DNA of 64,000 bases from Lysobacter antibioticus (GTDB lineage: Bacteria; Pseudomonadota; Gammaproteobacteria; Xanthomonadales; Xanthomonadaceae): positions 2,301,242 through 2,365,241 of the forward strand of contig NZ_CP013141.1 in NCBI RefSeq assembly GCF_001442535.1, written 5' to 3'. Positions 18,551 to 28,083 of the stretch are shown here, in pieces; positions within the stretch are counted from its first letter, which is position 1; every line of letters begins with the position of its first letter. The notes under the pieces are model-generated. The model was not told the origin of the DNA and did not search any database. It worked only from the letters and a program-made list of their open reading frames with translations. The translations under genes and the position numbers were made by a program.

Positions 18551-18886
18551 ATGAATATCGGTTACCTGTACCTGACCATCGCCATCGCCGCCGAAGTGGT
18601 GGCGACCAGCGCGCTCAAAGCCTCCGAAGGTTTCACCCGCACCGTGCCCTCGCTGATCGTCGGCATCGGCTACGCGACCGCGTTCTATTTCCTTTCGCTG
18701 GTGCTGCGCACGGTCCCGGTCGGGGTCGCCTATGCGATCTGGTCCGGGGTCGGCATCGTCCTGATCGCCGCAATCGGCTGGCTGTTCATGAAACAGACCC
18801 TGGACGCCGGCGCGCTCGTCGGCATCGGCCTGATCGTGGCGGGGGTGGCGGTGATCCAGCTATTCTCGAAGTCCGCGGCGCACTAG
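18551..18886 (+). CDS. Small multidrug resistance (SMR) efflux protein, EmrE-like
   Basis: 111 residues and four membrane helices. The proton/drug-coupling Glu is Glu15 in [13 protein letters not shown]. Helix 3 has [16 protein letters not shown], the SMR signature. The TM1 context and the GFTR loop resemble EmrE more than the guanidinium exporter Gdx/SugE, so lipophilic cations are the likelier substrates. Start ATG 18551. No upstream guanidine riboswitch is recognisable. Confidence 0.92.
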   Translation: MNIGYLYLTIAIAAEVVATSALKASEGFTRTVPSLIVGIGYATAFYFLSLVLRTVPVGVAYAIWSGVGIVLIAAIGWLFMKQTLDAGALVGIGLIVAGVAVIQLFSKSAAH

Positions 18887-18941
18887 CCGCAGGCACCCAA
18901 CCGCGGACATTGCGTCCGCCCCGCCGCAACGGGAGTCGACC

Positions 18942-19430
18942 ATGAGCACCGTCGCCGAGTCGTCGCAACGCCCCATCGACCGCTGGTTCGCCAGTTATTC
19001 CGGCGACCATCGCAACGCCACCAACCAGAGCATCCACGTCGTCGCGGTGCCGGCGATCCTGTGGAGCGTCATCGCCTTGTTGTGGTGCATCCCCGCCCCG
19101 GGCACCTACTTTCGCCCGGGCGCCTGGGCCGCGCTGGCGATGTTCGCCGCGCTGCTGTTCTACTACCGGGCCTCGCGCAAGCTCGGCTTCGGCATGCTGG
19201 TGCAGTTCGTGGTGTTGTCGCTGATCGCGCATTGGATCGCACAAGGTTTCGGCATCACCGTGCTGCTCTACACCGCCATCGCCGTGTTCGTGGTGGCCTG
19301 GATCGCGCAGTTCATCGGCCACAAGATCGAAGGCAAGAAGCCGAGCTTCCTGACCGACCTGACTTATCTGCTGATCGGCCCGGCCTGGGTGCTGTCGAAG
19401 CTGTACCGTAAGTTCGGCTGGTCGTACTGA
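18942..19430 (+). CDS. Mpo1-like (DUF962) membrane protein
   Basis: 162 residues of the Mpo1/DUF962 family. It opens with WFASYSGDHRNATNQSIHVVAVP, whose His residues (HRN, IHV) belong to the conserved metal-binding set, followed by four membrane segments and the late AQFIGHKIEGKKPSFLTDL with another conserved His. The yeast founder Mpo1 is an Fe2+-dependent dioxygenase in alpha-oxidation of 2-hydroxy fatty acids; bacterial members are little studied. It may be co-transcribed with the SMR gene 55 bp upstream. Confidence 0.88.
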   Translation: MSTVAESSQRPIDRWFASYSGDHRNATNQSIHVVAVPAILWSVIALLWCIPAPGTYFRPGAWAALAMFAALLFYYRASRKLGFGMLVQFVVLSLIAHWIAQGFGITVLLYTAIAVFVVAWIAQFIGHKIEGKKPSFLTDLTYLLIGPAWVLSKLYRKFGWSY

Positions 19431-19454
19431 GCGATCCGCGGCGCGACGCTTACG

Positions 19455-19501
19455 GTAGGAGCGGCGTCCTACTGGATTCCCTTCGGTCCCGAGCCGCGAC
19501 C
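19455..19501. repeat. REP variant with a 17-bp central insert
   Basis: GTAGGAGCGGCG is followed by TCCTAC and CTGGATTCCCTTCGGTC (19472-19488) before the second half AGCCGCGACC. The same insert interrupts the REP at 21080-21126 (one mismatch), and its reverse complement interrupts composite repeat copy D. Confidence 0.8.
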
Positions 19502-19605
19502 GCACCGTGGCGACGATCTCGCCGGCCACGGTTTGCGATCGCATGGCGCCCCTAATTAAGGCAGCTCCTTAAGGCAGCCCGGCATCCCGCCGCATCACAA
19601 CGACT

Positions 19606-20031
19606 TCAGGTAATACCGCCCAGCAGATACACACACAGCCCCGCCTGCGCCCACAGCACCGCGCAGGTCGGCGCCGACACCGACAAAGCCCGCGACCAGC
19701 TCAAGCGCAGCCCGTCGGGGCCGGGCAGATGGATGCGCACGCTGAAAGCCAGGGCCAGGCACGACAGCGCGAAGGCGATCGCCGCGAACGGCCAGCCGGA
19801 GCTGGCGGCCTGGCCGTGCAGGACGATCATCGCCGTCACCGCCAACATCGCCCACAGCACCAGGGCGAACACCACCGACCACAACGCCGCGCCATAGGCC
19901 GGCCGCGCCTTGACCAGCTGCGATACCCAGCCGCGCAGCAACCACGCACTCGGCATCAGCCAGAACACCAAGGCCGCGATCGCCAACATCCCCCAGACGA
20001 ACGGGCCCGCGGCCTGCAACGCTTGCTTCAC
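19606..20031 (-). CDS. Four-helix inner membrane protein, unknown function
   Basis: 141 residues from GTG 20031, preferred because GGGAGA lies at good distance and longer frames run into the neighbouring promoter. Hydrophobic segments fall at roughly 9-32, 48-70, 80-100 and 118-140. No motif that I recognise. It is divergent from the EamA transporter with 70 bp between the starts, so the two promoters overlap. Confidence 0.6.
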   Translation of the reverse strand: MKQALQAAGPFVWGMLAIAALVFWLMPSAWLLRGWVSQLVKARPAYGAALWSVVFALVLWAMLAVTAMIVLHGQAASSGWPFAAIAFALSCLALAFSVRIHLPGPDGLRLSWSRALSVSAPTCAVLWAQAGLCVYLLGGIT

Positions 20032-20101
20032 AATACTTCTCCCGTCACGCCATTCGCGACCCGCTCGAGCGGCCGTCACGATAGCCCAATCGACCTCCCC
20101 C

Positions 20102-20989
20102 ATGCCCGTTCGCGACATCGTCCTGTTGCTGCTCGTCGTCCTGTCCTGGGCGCTCAACTTCCTGACCTCGGCCTATGCGCTGCGCGAGATCCCGCCGCTG
20201 CTGTTCACCGGCCTGCGTTTCGCCCTGCTCGCCCTGCCGCTGGCGTTCTTCGTCAAACGCCCGGCGCCGGGCCAGTGGCCGCGCCTGATCGCGGTCTGCC
20301 TGTGCATCGGCGTGCTGCATTTCGGCCTGAGCTTCAGCGCGCTCAAAGCCGCCGGCGACCTGTCCTCGCCGGCGATCGTGCTGCAAAGCTATGTACCGAT
20401 GACGGCGGTGCTGGCCTGGTGGCTGCTCGGCGAGCGCTTCGCCTGGCGCACCGGAATCGCCATCGGCTTGAGCTTCGCCGGCGTGCTGGTGCTCGGCTTC
20501 GACCCGCTGGTGCTCGACAAGCCGATGGCGGTGGTGCTGATGCTGGTCTCGGCCGCGTTCCTGGCCCTGGGCACGGTGTTGATGAAAGGCCTGCGCGGTC
20601 TCGATGCTTATAGCCAGCAAGGCTGGACCGCGCTGATCGCGGTGCTGCCGCTGATCGGCCTCAGCATCGCCGTCGAGCCCGGCGGGCTGGCCGCACTCGG
20701 CTCGGTGAGCTGGGTCGCCTGGCTCGGCGTGGTGTATGCCGCGTTCGTCTCGTCCCTGCTCGGCCACGGCCTGTATTACGTGCTGGTGCAGCGCCACCCG
20801 GTCGCCAAGGTCACCCCGTGGCTGCTGCTGGTGCCCGTATTCGCCATCGCCCTCGGCGTCGCTTTCTGGGGCGATCGCCCCGGCCCGCGGCTGTGGATCG
20901 GCGGCGCGATGGTGCTGGGCGGCGTGCTGATCATCGCCCTGCGTTCGCTGGCGAAGTCGCGCACGCCGGCGTCGGCGACGGATGCGTGA
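20102..20989 (+). CDS. EamA-family (DMT) transporter
   Basis: 295 residues and ten predicted membrane helices arranged as two EamA repeats. The first begins VRDIVLLLLVVLSWALNF and the second near LVSAAFLALGTVLMKGLRG. Features such as LRFALLALPLAF and the conserved PVAKVTPWLLLVPVFAI near the end mark it as an EamA/YedA-type exporter, commonly of amino acids or metabolites. Start ATG 20102. Substrate unknown. A 1-kb repeat-rich gap follows. Confidence 0.88.
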   Translation: MPVRDIVLLLLVVLSWALNFLTSAYALREIPPLLFTGLRFALLALPLAFFVKRPAPGQWPRLIAVCLCIGVLHFGLSFSALKAAGDLSSPAIVLQSYVPMTAVLAWWLLGERFAWRTGIAIGLSFAGVLVLGFDPLVLDKPMAVVLMLVSAAFLALGTVLMKGLRGLDAYSQQGWTALIAVLPLIGLSIAVEPGGLAALGSVSWVAWLGVVYAAFVSSLLGHGLYYVLVQRHPVAKVTPWLLLVPVFAIALGVAFWGDRPGPRLWIGGAMVLGGVLIIALRSLAKSRTPASATDA

Positions 20990-21079
20990 GCAAAGGGGGA
21001 GGAGCGGTGCGAGCCGCGCCCCCCGGGACGCGCAGAGGCAATGCCGAAATCATCCGCCGAAGCGGCGTGCTGTCGCGGG

Positions 21080-21126
21080 GTAGGAGCGGCGTCCTACTGG
21101 ATTTCCTTCGGTCACAAGCCGCGACC
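21080..21126. repeat. REP variant with central insert
   Basis: Same organisation as at 19455: GTAGGAGCGGCG, TCCTAC, the insert CTGGATTTCCTTCGGTC, then AAGCCGCGACC. Confidence 0.8.
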
Positions 21127-21160
21127 GCGCTGTAACGGGTTTGCGGCGTTTCGCTCAAGC

Positions 21161-21818
21161 AAGATCAAGATCAAGATCAAGATCAGGATCAAACGCTAAA
21201 AGCTTCCGCCACTAAAGCGGCGGGTTACTTTCTTTTGTCATAAGCAACAAAAGAAAGGTAACCAAAGAAAAATGCTTTTCTTTGAATCACAGGCCCGCAC
21301 GAGCGGTGCATACGCAGGGATTTTTCATACGGGACATCCCTGTCCCGATGAAAAACGGCCCGCATCCCTGCGGGCCGCCCTCTGGGTCTTCGATTGCCTT
21401 CGCAAGTGCTCGGCGGCGCACAGCCAGAACTAAGGCCTTGGATCGAAATGGCTTCGAGGGATTTTCGTCAGCCAAGATTCGCGGTCGCGGCTCGCGCCGC
21501 TCCTACCCTAAGAGCAAGCGCAAACCGGCAACCGCTCCGATTGCTATTGCCGAGATTTTGATCTGCTTTGCCGCTTTGCCGGTCAACCGGAGACCCGGAG
21601 GGCGGCGCACAGGACGTGCGCCGTTTTTCGATAGGACAAGGATGTCCTATCGAAAAATCCCGGCGCGGGCATCGCACTCGTGGCCTGTGCCCTTGCAAGG
21701 AGAGCCCTTTTCTTTGGTTACCTTTCTTTTGGGCTTAGCAAAAGAAAGTAACCCGCACCCTTTAGGGGGCGGAAGCTTTGCAGTTGCAGTTGCAGTTGCA
21801 GTTGCTGTTGCTGTTGCT
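21161..21818 (-). repeat. Composite palindromic element, copy B (modules in swapped order)
   Basis: A five-unit AAGATC hexamer array (21161-21190) leads into the L module on the minus strand (21187-21425). About 127 bp of other sequence including a REP unit (21483-21506) follows, then the R module, also minus (21553-21779), which ends in a GTTGCA/GTTGCT hexamer array (21780-21818). A true inverted copy of A would be R then L; here the order is L then R. Hairpin stems are intact, with compensating differences such as CGATAGGACA pairing with TGTCCTATCG. Confidence 0.88.
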
Positions 21819-21861
21819 TCATCGCCTTACGGCCACAGGCGCCGCAGCGGGATACGACGCT

Positions 21862-21969
21862 GTCGCGGCTTGCGCCGCTCCTACCCTCGCGTCAGTTCGC
21901 GGCTTCGATCGGTGACGTCGGCGCTGTTACCTCTGCGCGTTCCGCGGTCGCGGCTCACGCCGCTCCTAC
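21862..21969. repeat. Two further REP units
   Basis: Units at 21862-21884 and 21947-21969, same orientation, before the stop of the epimerase gene. With element B they occupy most of the gap 20990-22001, in which I see no gene. Confidence 0.8.
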
Positions 21970-22001
21970 AAGGGGAACGACGCGAGATCGCAGCATCACG
22001 A

Positions 22002-22868
22002 CTACTCCCGCGGCGGCTCGAACATCTCCGCGCTCGGCCGGAACGCCCGCGGCGCGTAGCCGAAATCGCGCTGCGCCGGCCCCAAATCGAAGGTCATGTC
22101 GCCACGCATCCGCCGCACCGCGGCTTCGCCGAGCCCGGAGGCGCGGCCGGTCGCCTGCGCAGCAAGCAGCGCAAGGTTGAACAGCGGCGACGGCAGCTCG
22201 ATCAGGCGCACCGGCGGGCGCAGGCAGGCCAGGGTGCGCGCGACCATGTCGCGGTAGCTCAGCACTTCGCCGCCAGGCACGGCGTAGACCTGGCCGAAGG
22301 TCGCCGGCACGTCGAGCACGGCAAAGGCGGCATCGGCGAGGTCGTCGACGTGCACCGGCTGGCGCAGGCCGTTGGCGCCGCGCGGCAAGGGGAAGTAGCG
22401 CAGGCGGCGGGCCAGTTGCGCGATCCGGGTCAGGGTGGCGTCGCGGCCGGCGCCGTAGATCAGGGTCGGGCGCAACACGGTCACCGCATCCTTGCGCGGT
22501 ACCGCCGCGGCGAACAAGGCAGCCTCGCCCTCGCGCAACTCCTGGGCGACGCGGCGCTCGTCGGCATCGGCCGAGCCGCGCTTGGTCTCGGCGCTGGTCG
22601 AACCGAACGCGATCACGCGCGAGGCCTCGATGCCCGATTGTTCGTACCACTTGGCGAACTTCAGCAGCGGACCGCAGCTGAAGATCGCATCGACGCGCGC
22701 CGGCAACGCCGGCATCGACGACAGATCGCCCTGCAGCCAATGCAGGCCGGGGCGGTCGTGCTGTTCGTGGCGCGAAACCCCGGTGACCCGCCATCCGGCG
22801 TGATAGAGCCGTTGCAGCAGCGGCACGCCGATCTGGCCGCTGCCCCCCAAAACCAAAGCGTGTCTCAT
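22002..22868 (-). CDS. NAD(P)-dependent epimerase/dehydratase (extended SDR)
   Basis: 288 residues. The N-terminal Rossmann motif is ALVLGGSGQIG; a downstream LRPTLIYGAGRD and the HVDDLADAAFAVL segment are typical of extended or atypical short-chain dehydrogenases. The usual YxxxK is not obvious, since the region around 95-100 reads AFGSTSAETK, so it may be an atypical SDR that binds nucleotide without classical catalysis. Start ATG 22868, 4 bp after the nhaA stop, indicates co-transcription. Confidence 0.85.
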   Translation of the reverse strand: MRHALVLGGSGQIGVPLLQRLYHAGWRVTGVSRHEQHDRPGLHWLQGDLSSMPALPARVDAIFSCGPLLKFAKWYEQSGIEASRVIAFGSTSAETKRGSADADERRVAQELREGEAALFAAAVPRKDAVTVLRPTLIYGAGRDATLTRIAQLARRLRYFPLPRGANGLRQPVHVDDLADAAFAVLDVPATFGQVYAVPGGEVLSYRDMVARTLACLRPPVRLIELPSPLFNLALLAAQATGRASGLGEAAVRRMRGDMTFDLGPAQRDFGYAPRAFRPSAEMFEPPRE

Positions 22869-22872
22869 GCGT

Positions 22873-24099
22873 TCAGCCCTGCGCACTCCGCGCCGGCAGC
22901 ACCGCGCGCAACCAGAAATAACCGACCACCGCCGACAGCAGCGACGCGCCGAGGATGCCGAGCACGGCCTCTTCGTAGCGCAACGGGTCTTGGTAAGCCA
23001 ACGAAGCGATGAACAGACTCATCGTAAAACCGATGCCGCACATCAAACCCAGGCCGACCATCGCGCGCAGGTCCATGCCGGCGGGGAAACGGGCCCAGCC
23101 GAGCACGCGCATCAGCAGCGCCGCGCCGACGATGCCGACCGGCTTGCCGACCACCAGACCCAGCACGATGCCCATCGGCAACGCGGCGGTCGCGTCTTCG
23201 AGCTTGACTCCGCTCAGCGACAGGCCGGCGTTGACGAAGGCGAACAACGGCAGGATCGCGTAGGCCACCCACGGATGCAGCGCGTGCTCCAGGGTTTCCA
23301 GCGGCGAATGCTCGTGCTCGTCGTCGATCGCATTGCGCTTGTCGACGTGCGGGATCACCAGGCCGGTGGCGACGCCGGCGAGGGTCGCGTGCACGCCGGA
23401 CTTCAGCACGCACACCCACAGCACCACACCCAGCGCGAGATAAGGCCCCAGCGAGGTCACGCCGCGGCGGTTGAGCACCCACATGGCGGCCAGCGCGAGC
23501 GCCGCCCACATCAGCGCGCCGACCGAGAGGCCGTGCGAATAGAAGAAGGCGATGATGAGGATGGCGATCAGGTCGTCGACCACCGCGATCGTCGACAGCA
23601 GCAGCTTCATCGCCACCGGCACGCGCGAGCCCAGCAGGGCGAGCACGCCGAGGGCGAAGGCGATGTCGGTCGCGGTCGGCACGGCCCAGCCGCGCATCGC
23701 CGCGGCATCGCCGCGGTTGAGCGCGACGAACAGCAGGGCCGGCACGATCACGCCGGCGGCGGCGCAGACCATCGGCAGCACCAGTTGCGAGCGCTCGGCC
23801 AGTTGGCCGCTGAGGGCCTCGCGCTTGATCTCCAGGGCGACGACCAGGAAGAAGATCGCCATCAGGCCGTCGTTGATCCACAGCAACAAGGGCTTGGCGA
23901 TGTCTAGCGCGCCGATGCGCACCTGCACCGGGATCTCGCGGAAGGCCTCATATGCGGCCTGCAGCGGCGAATTGGCGGCGATCAGGGCCAGCACCGCGGC
24001 GACGATGAGGACGATGCCGCCGGCGGCTTCCAGGCGGAAGAATTCGCTCAGCGCGCGCAACGCGCGTCGCGGCAAGCGCGTGGGGGTGAGTTCGCTCAT
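22873..24099 (-). CDS. nhaA: Na+/H+ antiporter NhaA
   Basis: 408 residues and about 12 membrane helices. The unwound-helix motif PTATDIAFALG holds the first essential Asp, and IAVVDDLIAILIIAFFY the Asp pair that binds Na+ in the E. coli protein. It exports Na+ or Li+ for protons and serves pH and salt homeostasis. It lies between a Ca2+/Na+ exchanger gene (47 bp upstream, same strand) and the SDR gene (4 bp downstream), so cation handling may be co-expressed. Confidence 0.97.
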   Translation of the reverse strand: MSELTPTRLPRRALRALSEFFRLEAAGGIVLIVAAVLALIAANSPLQAAYEAFREIPVQVRIGALDIAKPLLLWINDGLMAIFFLVVALEIKREALSGQLAERSQLVLPMVCAAAGVIVPALLFVALNRGDAAAMRGWAVPTATDIAFALGVLALLGSRVPVAMKLLLSTIAVVDDLIAILIIAFFYSHGLSVGALMWAALALAAMWVLNRRGVTSLGPYLALGVVLWVCVLKSGVHATLAGVATGLVIPHVDKRNAIDDEHEHSPLETLEHALHPWVAYAILPLFAFVNAGLSLSGVKLEDATAALPMGIVLGLVVGKPVGIVGAALLMRVLGWARFPAGMDLRAMVGLGLMCGIGFTMSLFIASLAYQDPLRYEEAVLGILGASLLSAVVGYFWLRAVLPARSAQG

Positions 24100-24146
24100 C
24101 CGGCCATTATATCGACGGCAACCGTCCGCCCCGCGTCAATGGCCGA

Positions 24147-25160
24147 TCAGCGCAGCAGCATCAGCACTTCGAAGCCGATCCAGCCCAGCAGGCCTACGAG
24201 CAGGATCGCGCCCTCGCGTTTGCTCACGCGCAGGTCGCCCCGCAGCATCGGGTACAGCATCAGGGCGAACACCGCCGCGGCCGGCAGCTCGAAACGCACG
24301 AACGAGGCCGGCAGGGGCACGCTGTGCCAGGCCGCCATGCCGCCGATCACGATCAGCAGATTGAACAGACTCGAGCCGACCACGTGGCCGACGACGATGT
24401 CGCCCTGCCCGCGCCGCGCCGCGGCGACCGCGGCCATGGCCTCGGGCAGCGCAGTGCCGATCGCCACCGGCAGCAGACCGGTCAGCAGCGGCGAAAGACC
24501 CATCGCGGCACCGATGATGGCCGCATTCGGCGAACCGAAACCGGCCGCCGCCGCCGGCGAGGCGCCGAGGCTCCACAGGCCGTCGCCGCCGATGATCAGG
24601 TACGCGCCCAGGTGCATCAGCGCCAGCGCGATCAGCACCCGCACCAGATTCAGGCCGAGGTGGGTCTGGGTCTGGGCGAAGGCGGCGATGGCGTCCTGCA
24701 GCTCCGGCGCCTCGCGACGGGTGCGCGCGATCGCATAGGCGACCACCGCGACGAACGCCAGCAGCATGACGATGCCTTCGCCGCGGCTGAGCACGCCGTC
24801 CAGCCCCAGGCCGATCACCGCCAGGGTGCCGAGCAACAGCACCAGCAACAGCGGCGCCAGCGCGCGCCAACGCACCAACAGCGGCGCGGCGAGCGCGGCC
24901 AGGCCGAGGGTCAGGCCGAAATTGACCGCGTTGCTGCCGACCGCATTGCCGAGCGCGAGCGCCTGCTGGCCGCGCACCACCGCCTGCAGGTTGACCGCGA
25001 GTTCCGGCAGCGAAGTGCCGAACGCCACCAACACCAGGCCGGCCGCGAACGGCGAGGCGCCGAAGCGCTGGGCCAGGCCCGAGGCGCCCTTGACGATCGA
25101 ATCGCCGCCCAGGGCCAGCAACACCAGGCCGAGTACGAATAAGCCGACGGCTTCGAACAT
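24147..25160 (-). CDS. Calcium/sodium antiporter, CaCA family (YrbG-like)
   Basis: 337 residues, ten membrane helices in two inverted repeats. The alpha repeats are VAFGTSLPELAVNL with GNAVGSNAVNFGLTL, and VAIGTALPEAMAAV with GHVVGSSLFNLLIV, carrying the cation-coordinating Glu residues. The start is ATG 25160 because AAGGGG is correctly spaced before it; the ATG at 25169 would touch that site. It probably exchanges Na+ for Ca2+ across the inner membrane. Confidence 0.93.
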   Translation of the reverse strand: MFEAVGLFVLGLVLLALGGDSIVKGASGLAQRFGASPFAAGLVLVAFGTSLPELAVNLQAVVRGQQALALGNAVGSNAVNFGLTLGLAALAAPLLVRWRALAPLLLVLLLGTLAVIGLGLDGVLSRGEGIVMLLAFVAVVAYAIARTRREAPELQDAIAAFAQTQTHLGLNLVRVLIALALMHLGAYLIIGGDGLWSLGASPAAAAGFGSPNAAIIGAAMGLSPLLTGLLPVAIGTALPEAMAAVAAARRGQGDIVVGHVVGSSLFNLLIVIGGMAAWHSVPLPASFVRFELPAAAVFALMLYPMLRGDLRVSKREGAILLVGLLGWIGFEVLMLLR

Positions 25161-25259
25161 GACGATCATCCCCTTGCGGTCAATGGCCGATTCTATGCTC
25201 AGGCCGGGCCAGGTTGCGCTTTCGCCGCCTCGCGGCGGCCGCTTCGTTCGTTGCCGGCC

Positions 25260-25892
25260 TCAGGAGCAGCCTTCGACATAGTCGACCTGCGGCGGCACGC
25301 CGATGCGCCAGGCCGTGACTTTGCCGGCGGCATCGGTCTCGAACACCAGGGCGCCGGCAGCGCCGCCGGCGTCGCTTATGCGCAGGTTCTTGCCGCCGTC
25401 GACGTACTTGTGCGGCTGCTCCTCGACCCGGCCGGCGTAGAGCTTGCGGATCTCGTCCGCGCTCATGCCGCGCTTGCCGCCGCCGGGTGCGGTCTCCTTG
25501 TCGTTGCCGACGTCGACGCGGGCGAACTTGCCGTTCTCGATCATGAAACCGAACTCGGCCGCGTTCTGCGCCCAGATCGGCCGCAGGTAATAACAACCGC
25601 CGTCGGCCGCGGCCTCGCCCCTGAGCTCGCCGCCCCAGGCCTTCTTGGCTTCATCGGCGCTCATGCCGAAGCGCAGGTCGCCGTAGCCGTCGAAGCGCGC
25701 CAGGGTGTCGCTCGCGGGCGGCGTGACCACCGGTGCGGTCGCCGGCGGCACGTCTTCGGCGGGCTGATCGTTGGCCGGCGGGGTCTGCGCCGTCGCGGTG
25801 TCGTTCGGGCCGGCGGCCTCGCGCTGGCAGGCACTCAAGGCCAGGGCCAACAGCAGCGGGGGCAACAAGGCGGACAGGCTCAGCTGTTTCAT
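25260..25892 (-). CDS. Lipoprotein of unknown function
   Basis: 210 residues. A lipoprotein signal ends in LALSAC with lipidation Cys22, followed by a Pro/Thr-rich linker (about 25-65). A globular part has two copies of a motif beginning RFGMSADEAKKAWG and KRGMSADEIRKLYAG, each about 60 residues, suggesting an internal duplication. Two Cys (GGCYYL and the terminal EGCS) could form a disulfide. The residue after the lipid Cys is Gln, so outer-membrane sorting is likely. I do not know a function. Confidence 0.75.
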   Translation of the reverse strand: MKQLSLSALLPPLLLALALSACQREAAGPNDTATAQTPPANDQPAEDVPPATAPVVTPPASDTLARFDGYGDLRFGMSADEAKKAWGGELRGEAAADGGCYYLRPIWAQNAAEFGFMIENGKFARVDVGNDKETAPGGGKRGMSADEIRKLYAGRVEEQPHKYVDGGKNLRISDAGGAAGALVFETDAAGKVTAWRIGVPPQVDYVEGCS

Positions 25893-26044
25893 CGGCAGGA
25901 CTCCGGCGCGCGGGGCGCGGTTCGGGTGGCCGCTGCAGCCTAGCCGTTTTGCGTGAATGCGGTGCGAAACGCCGCGGCCGACAGGACCGCGCAAGCGTCT
26001 CGCGCGGCCGAAGCCGCGCGAGGATACAGCGATGAAGCCGGCGC

Positions 26045-27409
26045 TCAGTCGCGCTTGGACGGGTCGAAATGCTTGCGCAAGCCGGCCCAGCAAGCCTGGT
26101 AGTCGCGCTGGCGATGCGCGGCGTCGAAAGCCTGCGCGGCCGGACGGATCACCGCGCGCGTCTCGAACATGAAGGCCATGGTGTCGACGATCACGTGCGG
26201 CTGCGAGAGGTCCGCGGCCGAGGCCTTCTCGAAGGTCTGCGCATCCGGGCCGTGGCCGGTCATGCAGTTGTGCAGGGACGAGCCGCCGGGCGCGAAGCCG
26301 TCGGCCTTGGCGTCGTAGGCGCCGTGGATCAGGCCCATGAACTCGCTGGCGATGTTGCGGTGGAACCACGGCGGCCGGAAGGTGTGCTGGGCCACCAGCC
26401 AACGCGGCGGGAAGATCACGAAGTCGATGTTGGCCGTGCCGGGCGTATCGCTCGGCGAGGTCAGCACGGTGAAGATCGACGGGTCGGGATGGTCGAAGCT
26501 GATCGAACCGATGGTGTTGAAGCGGCGCAGGTCGTATTTGTACGGCGCGTAGTTGCCGTGCCAGGCGACCACGTCGAGCGGCGAATGGCCGATGTCGGCG
26601 CGCCACAGATGGCCCTGGAACTTGGCGATCAGCTCGAACTCGCCCTCGAGGTCCTCGTAGGACGCGTGCGGGGTCAGGAAATCGCGCGCGTTGGCCAGGC
26701 CGTTGGCGCCGATCGGGCCGAGGTCGGGCAAACGCAACAAGGCGCCGAAGTTCTCGCAGACATAGCCGCGCGAGGGGCCATCGAGCAGTTCGACGCGGAA
26801 GCGCACGCCGCGCGGGATCACCGCGACTTCGAGCGGCTCGACTTCGAGCGCGCCGAACTCCGTGGCGATCGACAGACGCCCCTGCTGCGGCACGATCAGC
26901 AGCTCGCCGTCGGCGTTGTAGAAGTAGCGGCCCTCCATCGAACGGTTGGCCGCGTACAGATGCACGCCGCAACCGTGCTGGCCGGCCGACGAGCCGTTGC
27001 CGGCCATGGTGTACAGGCCGTCGACGAAGTCGGTCGCCGCTTCCGGCAGCGGCAGCGGGTCCCAGCGCAGTTGGTCGGGCGACACCGGGCCGTTGCCGAA
27101 GTCGTTGTGGAAACGCGGCTGACCGTAGGGCACGAAGGTGCCGTGCATCGCCGCCGGGCGAATGCGGTACAGCCAACTCCGCCGGTTCTCCTTGCGCGGC
27201 GCGGTGAACGCGGTGCCGCTGAGCTGCTCGGCATACAGGCCGAACGCCGCGCGCTGCGGCGAGTTCTGCCCCTGCGGCAGAGCGCCGGCGACGGCTTCGC
27301 TGGCGAATTCGTTGCCGAAGCCGCTCATGTAGCCGCGCGGACGCTGGCGTTGAGCGTCGGTGCTGGGCATCGGGATGACGTTGTCGATGTCGTTGGCTGC
27401 GGTGCTCAT
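26045..27409 (-). CDS. hmgA: Homogentisate 1,2-dioxygenase
   Basis: 454 residues. Opens the aromatic ring of homogentisate to maleylacetoacetate in tyrosine/phenylalanine catabolism. Conserved family segments: [41 protein letters not shown] (iron-ligand His and Glu) and [15 protein letters not shown] (ligand His). Start ATG 27409. It is the third gene after hppD on the minus strand; the intervening gene is unrelated. Loss of HmgA typically gives brown pyomelanin, a testable trait. Confidence 0.97.
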   Translation of the reverse strand: MSTAANDIDNVIPMPSTDAQRQRPRGYMSGFGNEFASEAVAGALPQGQNSPQRAAFGLYAEQLSGTAFTAPRKENRRSWLYRIRPAAMHGTFVPYGQPRFHNDFGNGPVSPDQLRWDPLPLPEAATDFVDGLYTMAGNGSSAGQHGCGVHLYAANRSMEGRYFYNADGELLIVPQQGRLSIATEFGALEVEPLEVAVIPRGVRFRVELLDGPSRGYVCENFGALLRLPDLGPIGANGLANARDFLTPHASYEDLEGEFELIAKFQGHLWRADIGHSPLDVVAWHGNYAPYKYDLRRFNTIGSISFDHPDPSIFTVLTSPSDTPGTANIDFVIFPPRWLVAQHTFRPPWFHRNIASEFMGLIHGAYDAKADGFAPGGSSLHNCMTGHGPDAQTFEKASAADLSQPHVIVDTMAFMFETRAVIRPAAQAFDAAHRQRDYQACWAGLRKHFDPSKRD

Positions 27410-27547
27410 ACGGGCTCGCTGGGCTGTTGGACGCCGCGCCGTGGGCGGCGCGCGTGCGGGACGTGACACAGGTTCAAGGACGCAGTTTCAAATCGGTGCC
27501 GCGATGAATCGATACGAGCCCGCCGGCCCCAGGGAGGCCGGCGCCTC

Positions 27548-28045
27548 TTACAGGCCCAGGGCGCGACTGAGCACGTAGGGGTGCGATCGGTCGACGACCA
27601 GCGCCAGTTGCGTCGCCAGCTCCAGGATCCGCGGCGTATCCGCGCGCCACACCATGATGACGTTCAAGTTGTCGCTGACCCGGTCGTCGATCACCAAGGC
27701 CTCATAACCGCCGTTGTCCTCGCGTTCGGCCAGCAGCGGGTCGAGCCAGGCGAAATACTCGCTCACCAACAGCTTCGGCCCGCCCGGGTTCTCCGGAAAA
27801 TCCGCCAGGGGCTCGTCGAACCATTCGCTGATGAGCTCATGCACCTCGTCGATCTTGTCGCCGACCGCGAAGTGCTGCATGAGCTTGAACACCAGCGCGG
27901 TCTGCCTCAGCTCGTCGGGCTCCGGGTCTTCCATCCATCCGAACTCCGGATCGTCCGCGGCGCCCTCGATGGAAGCGACCAGCGAATCCACCTCTTCGGA
28001 TTCGAGTTCGCGGAAAGTCAGCAGATCGACGAGTTCCCTGAGCAT
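27548..28045 (-). CDS. Acidic cytoplasmic protein between hppD and hmgA, unknown
   Basis: 165 residues from ATG 28045; AGGGA lies 6 bp upstream of this ATG but touches the alternative at 28051. Strongly acidic, with Asp/Glu clusters (LESEEVDSLVASIEG, GWMEDPEPDELRQ) and helix-rich in appearance, no signal and no membrane segment. I do not recognise it. It sits 38 bp after hppD and 138 bp before hmgA, so it is probably co-transcribed with the tyrosine-degradation genes, but a catalytic role there is not suggested by the sequence. Confidence 0.65.
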   Translation of the reverse strand: MLRELVDLLTFRELESEEVDSLVASIEGAADDPEFGWMEDPEPDELRQTALVFKLMQHFAVGDKIDEVHELISEWFDEPLADFPENPGGPKLLVSEYFAWLDPLLAEREDNGGYEALVIDDRVSDNLNVIMVWRADTPRILELATQLALVVDRSHPYVLSRALGL

Positions 28046-28083
28046 GCGCATTCCCTGGCTTGGCCGGCCGTCTTGGCCGGCCG

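Noticed and set aside
21282..23012. Long frame with FIRDIPVPMKNG-type peptide across repeat copy B and the epimerase gene
   Set aside because: The peptide recurs only where the L module recurs, in both orientations; the rest is antisense of a real gene. It is repeat DNA, not coding.
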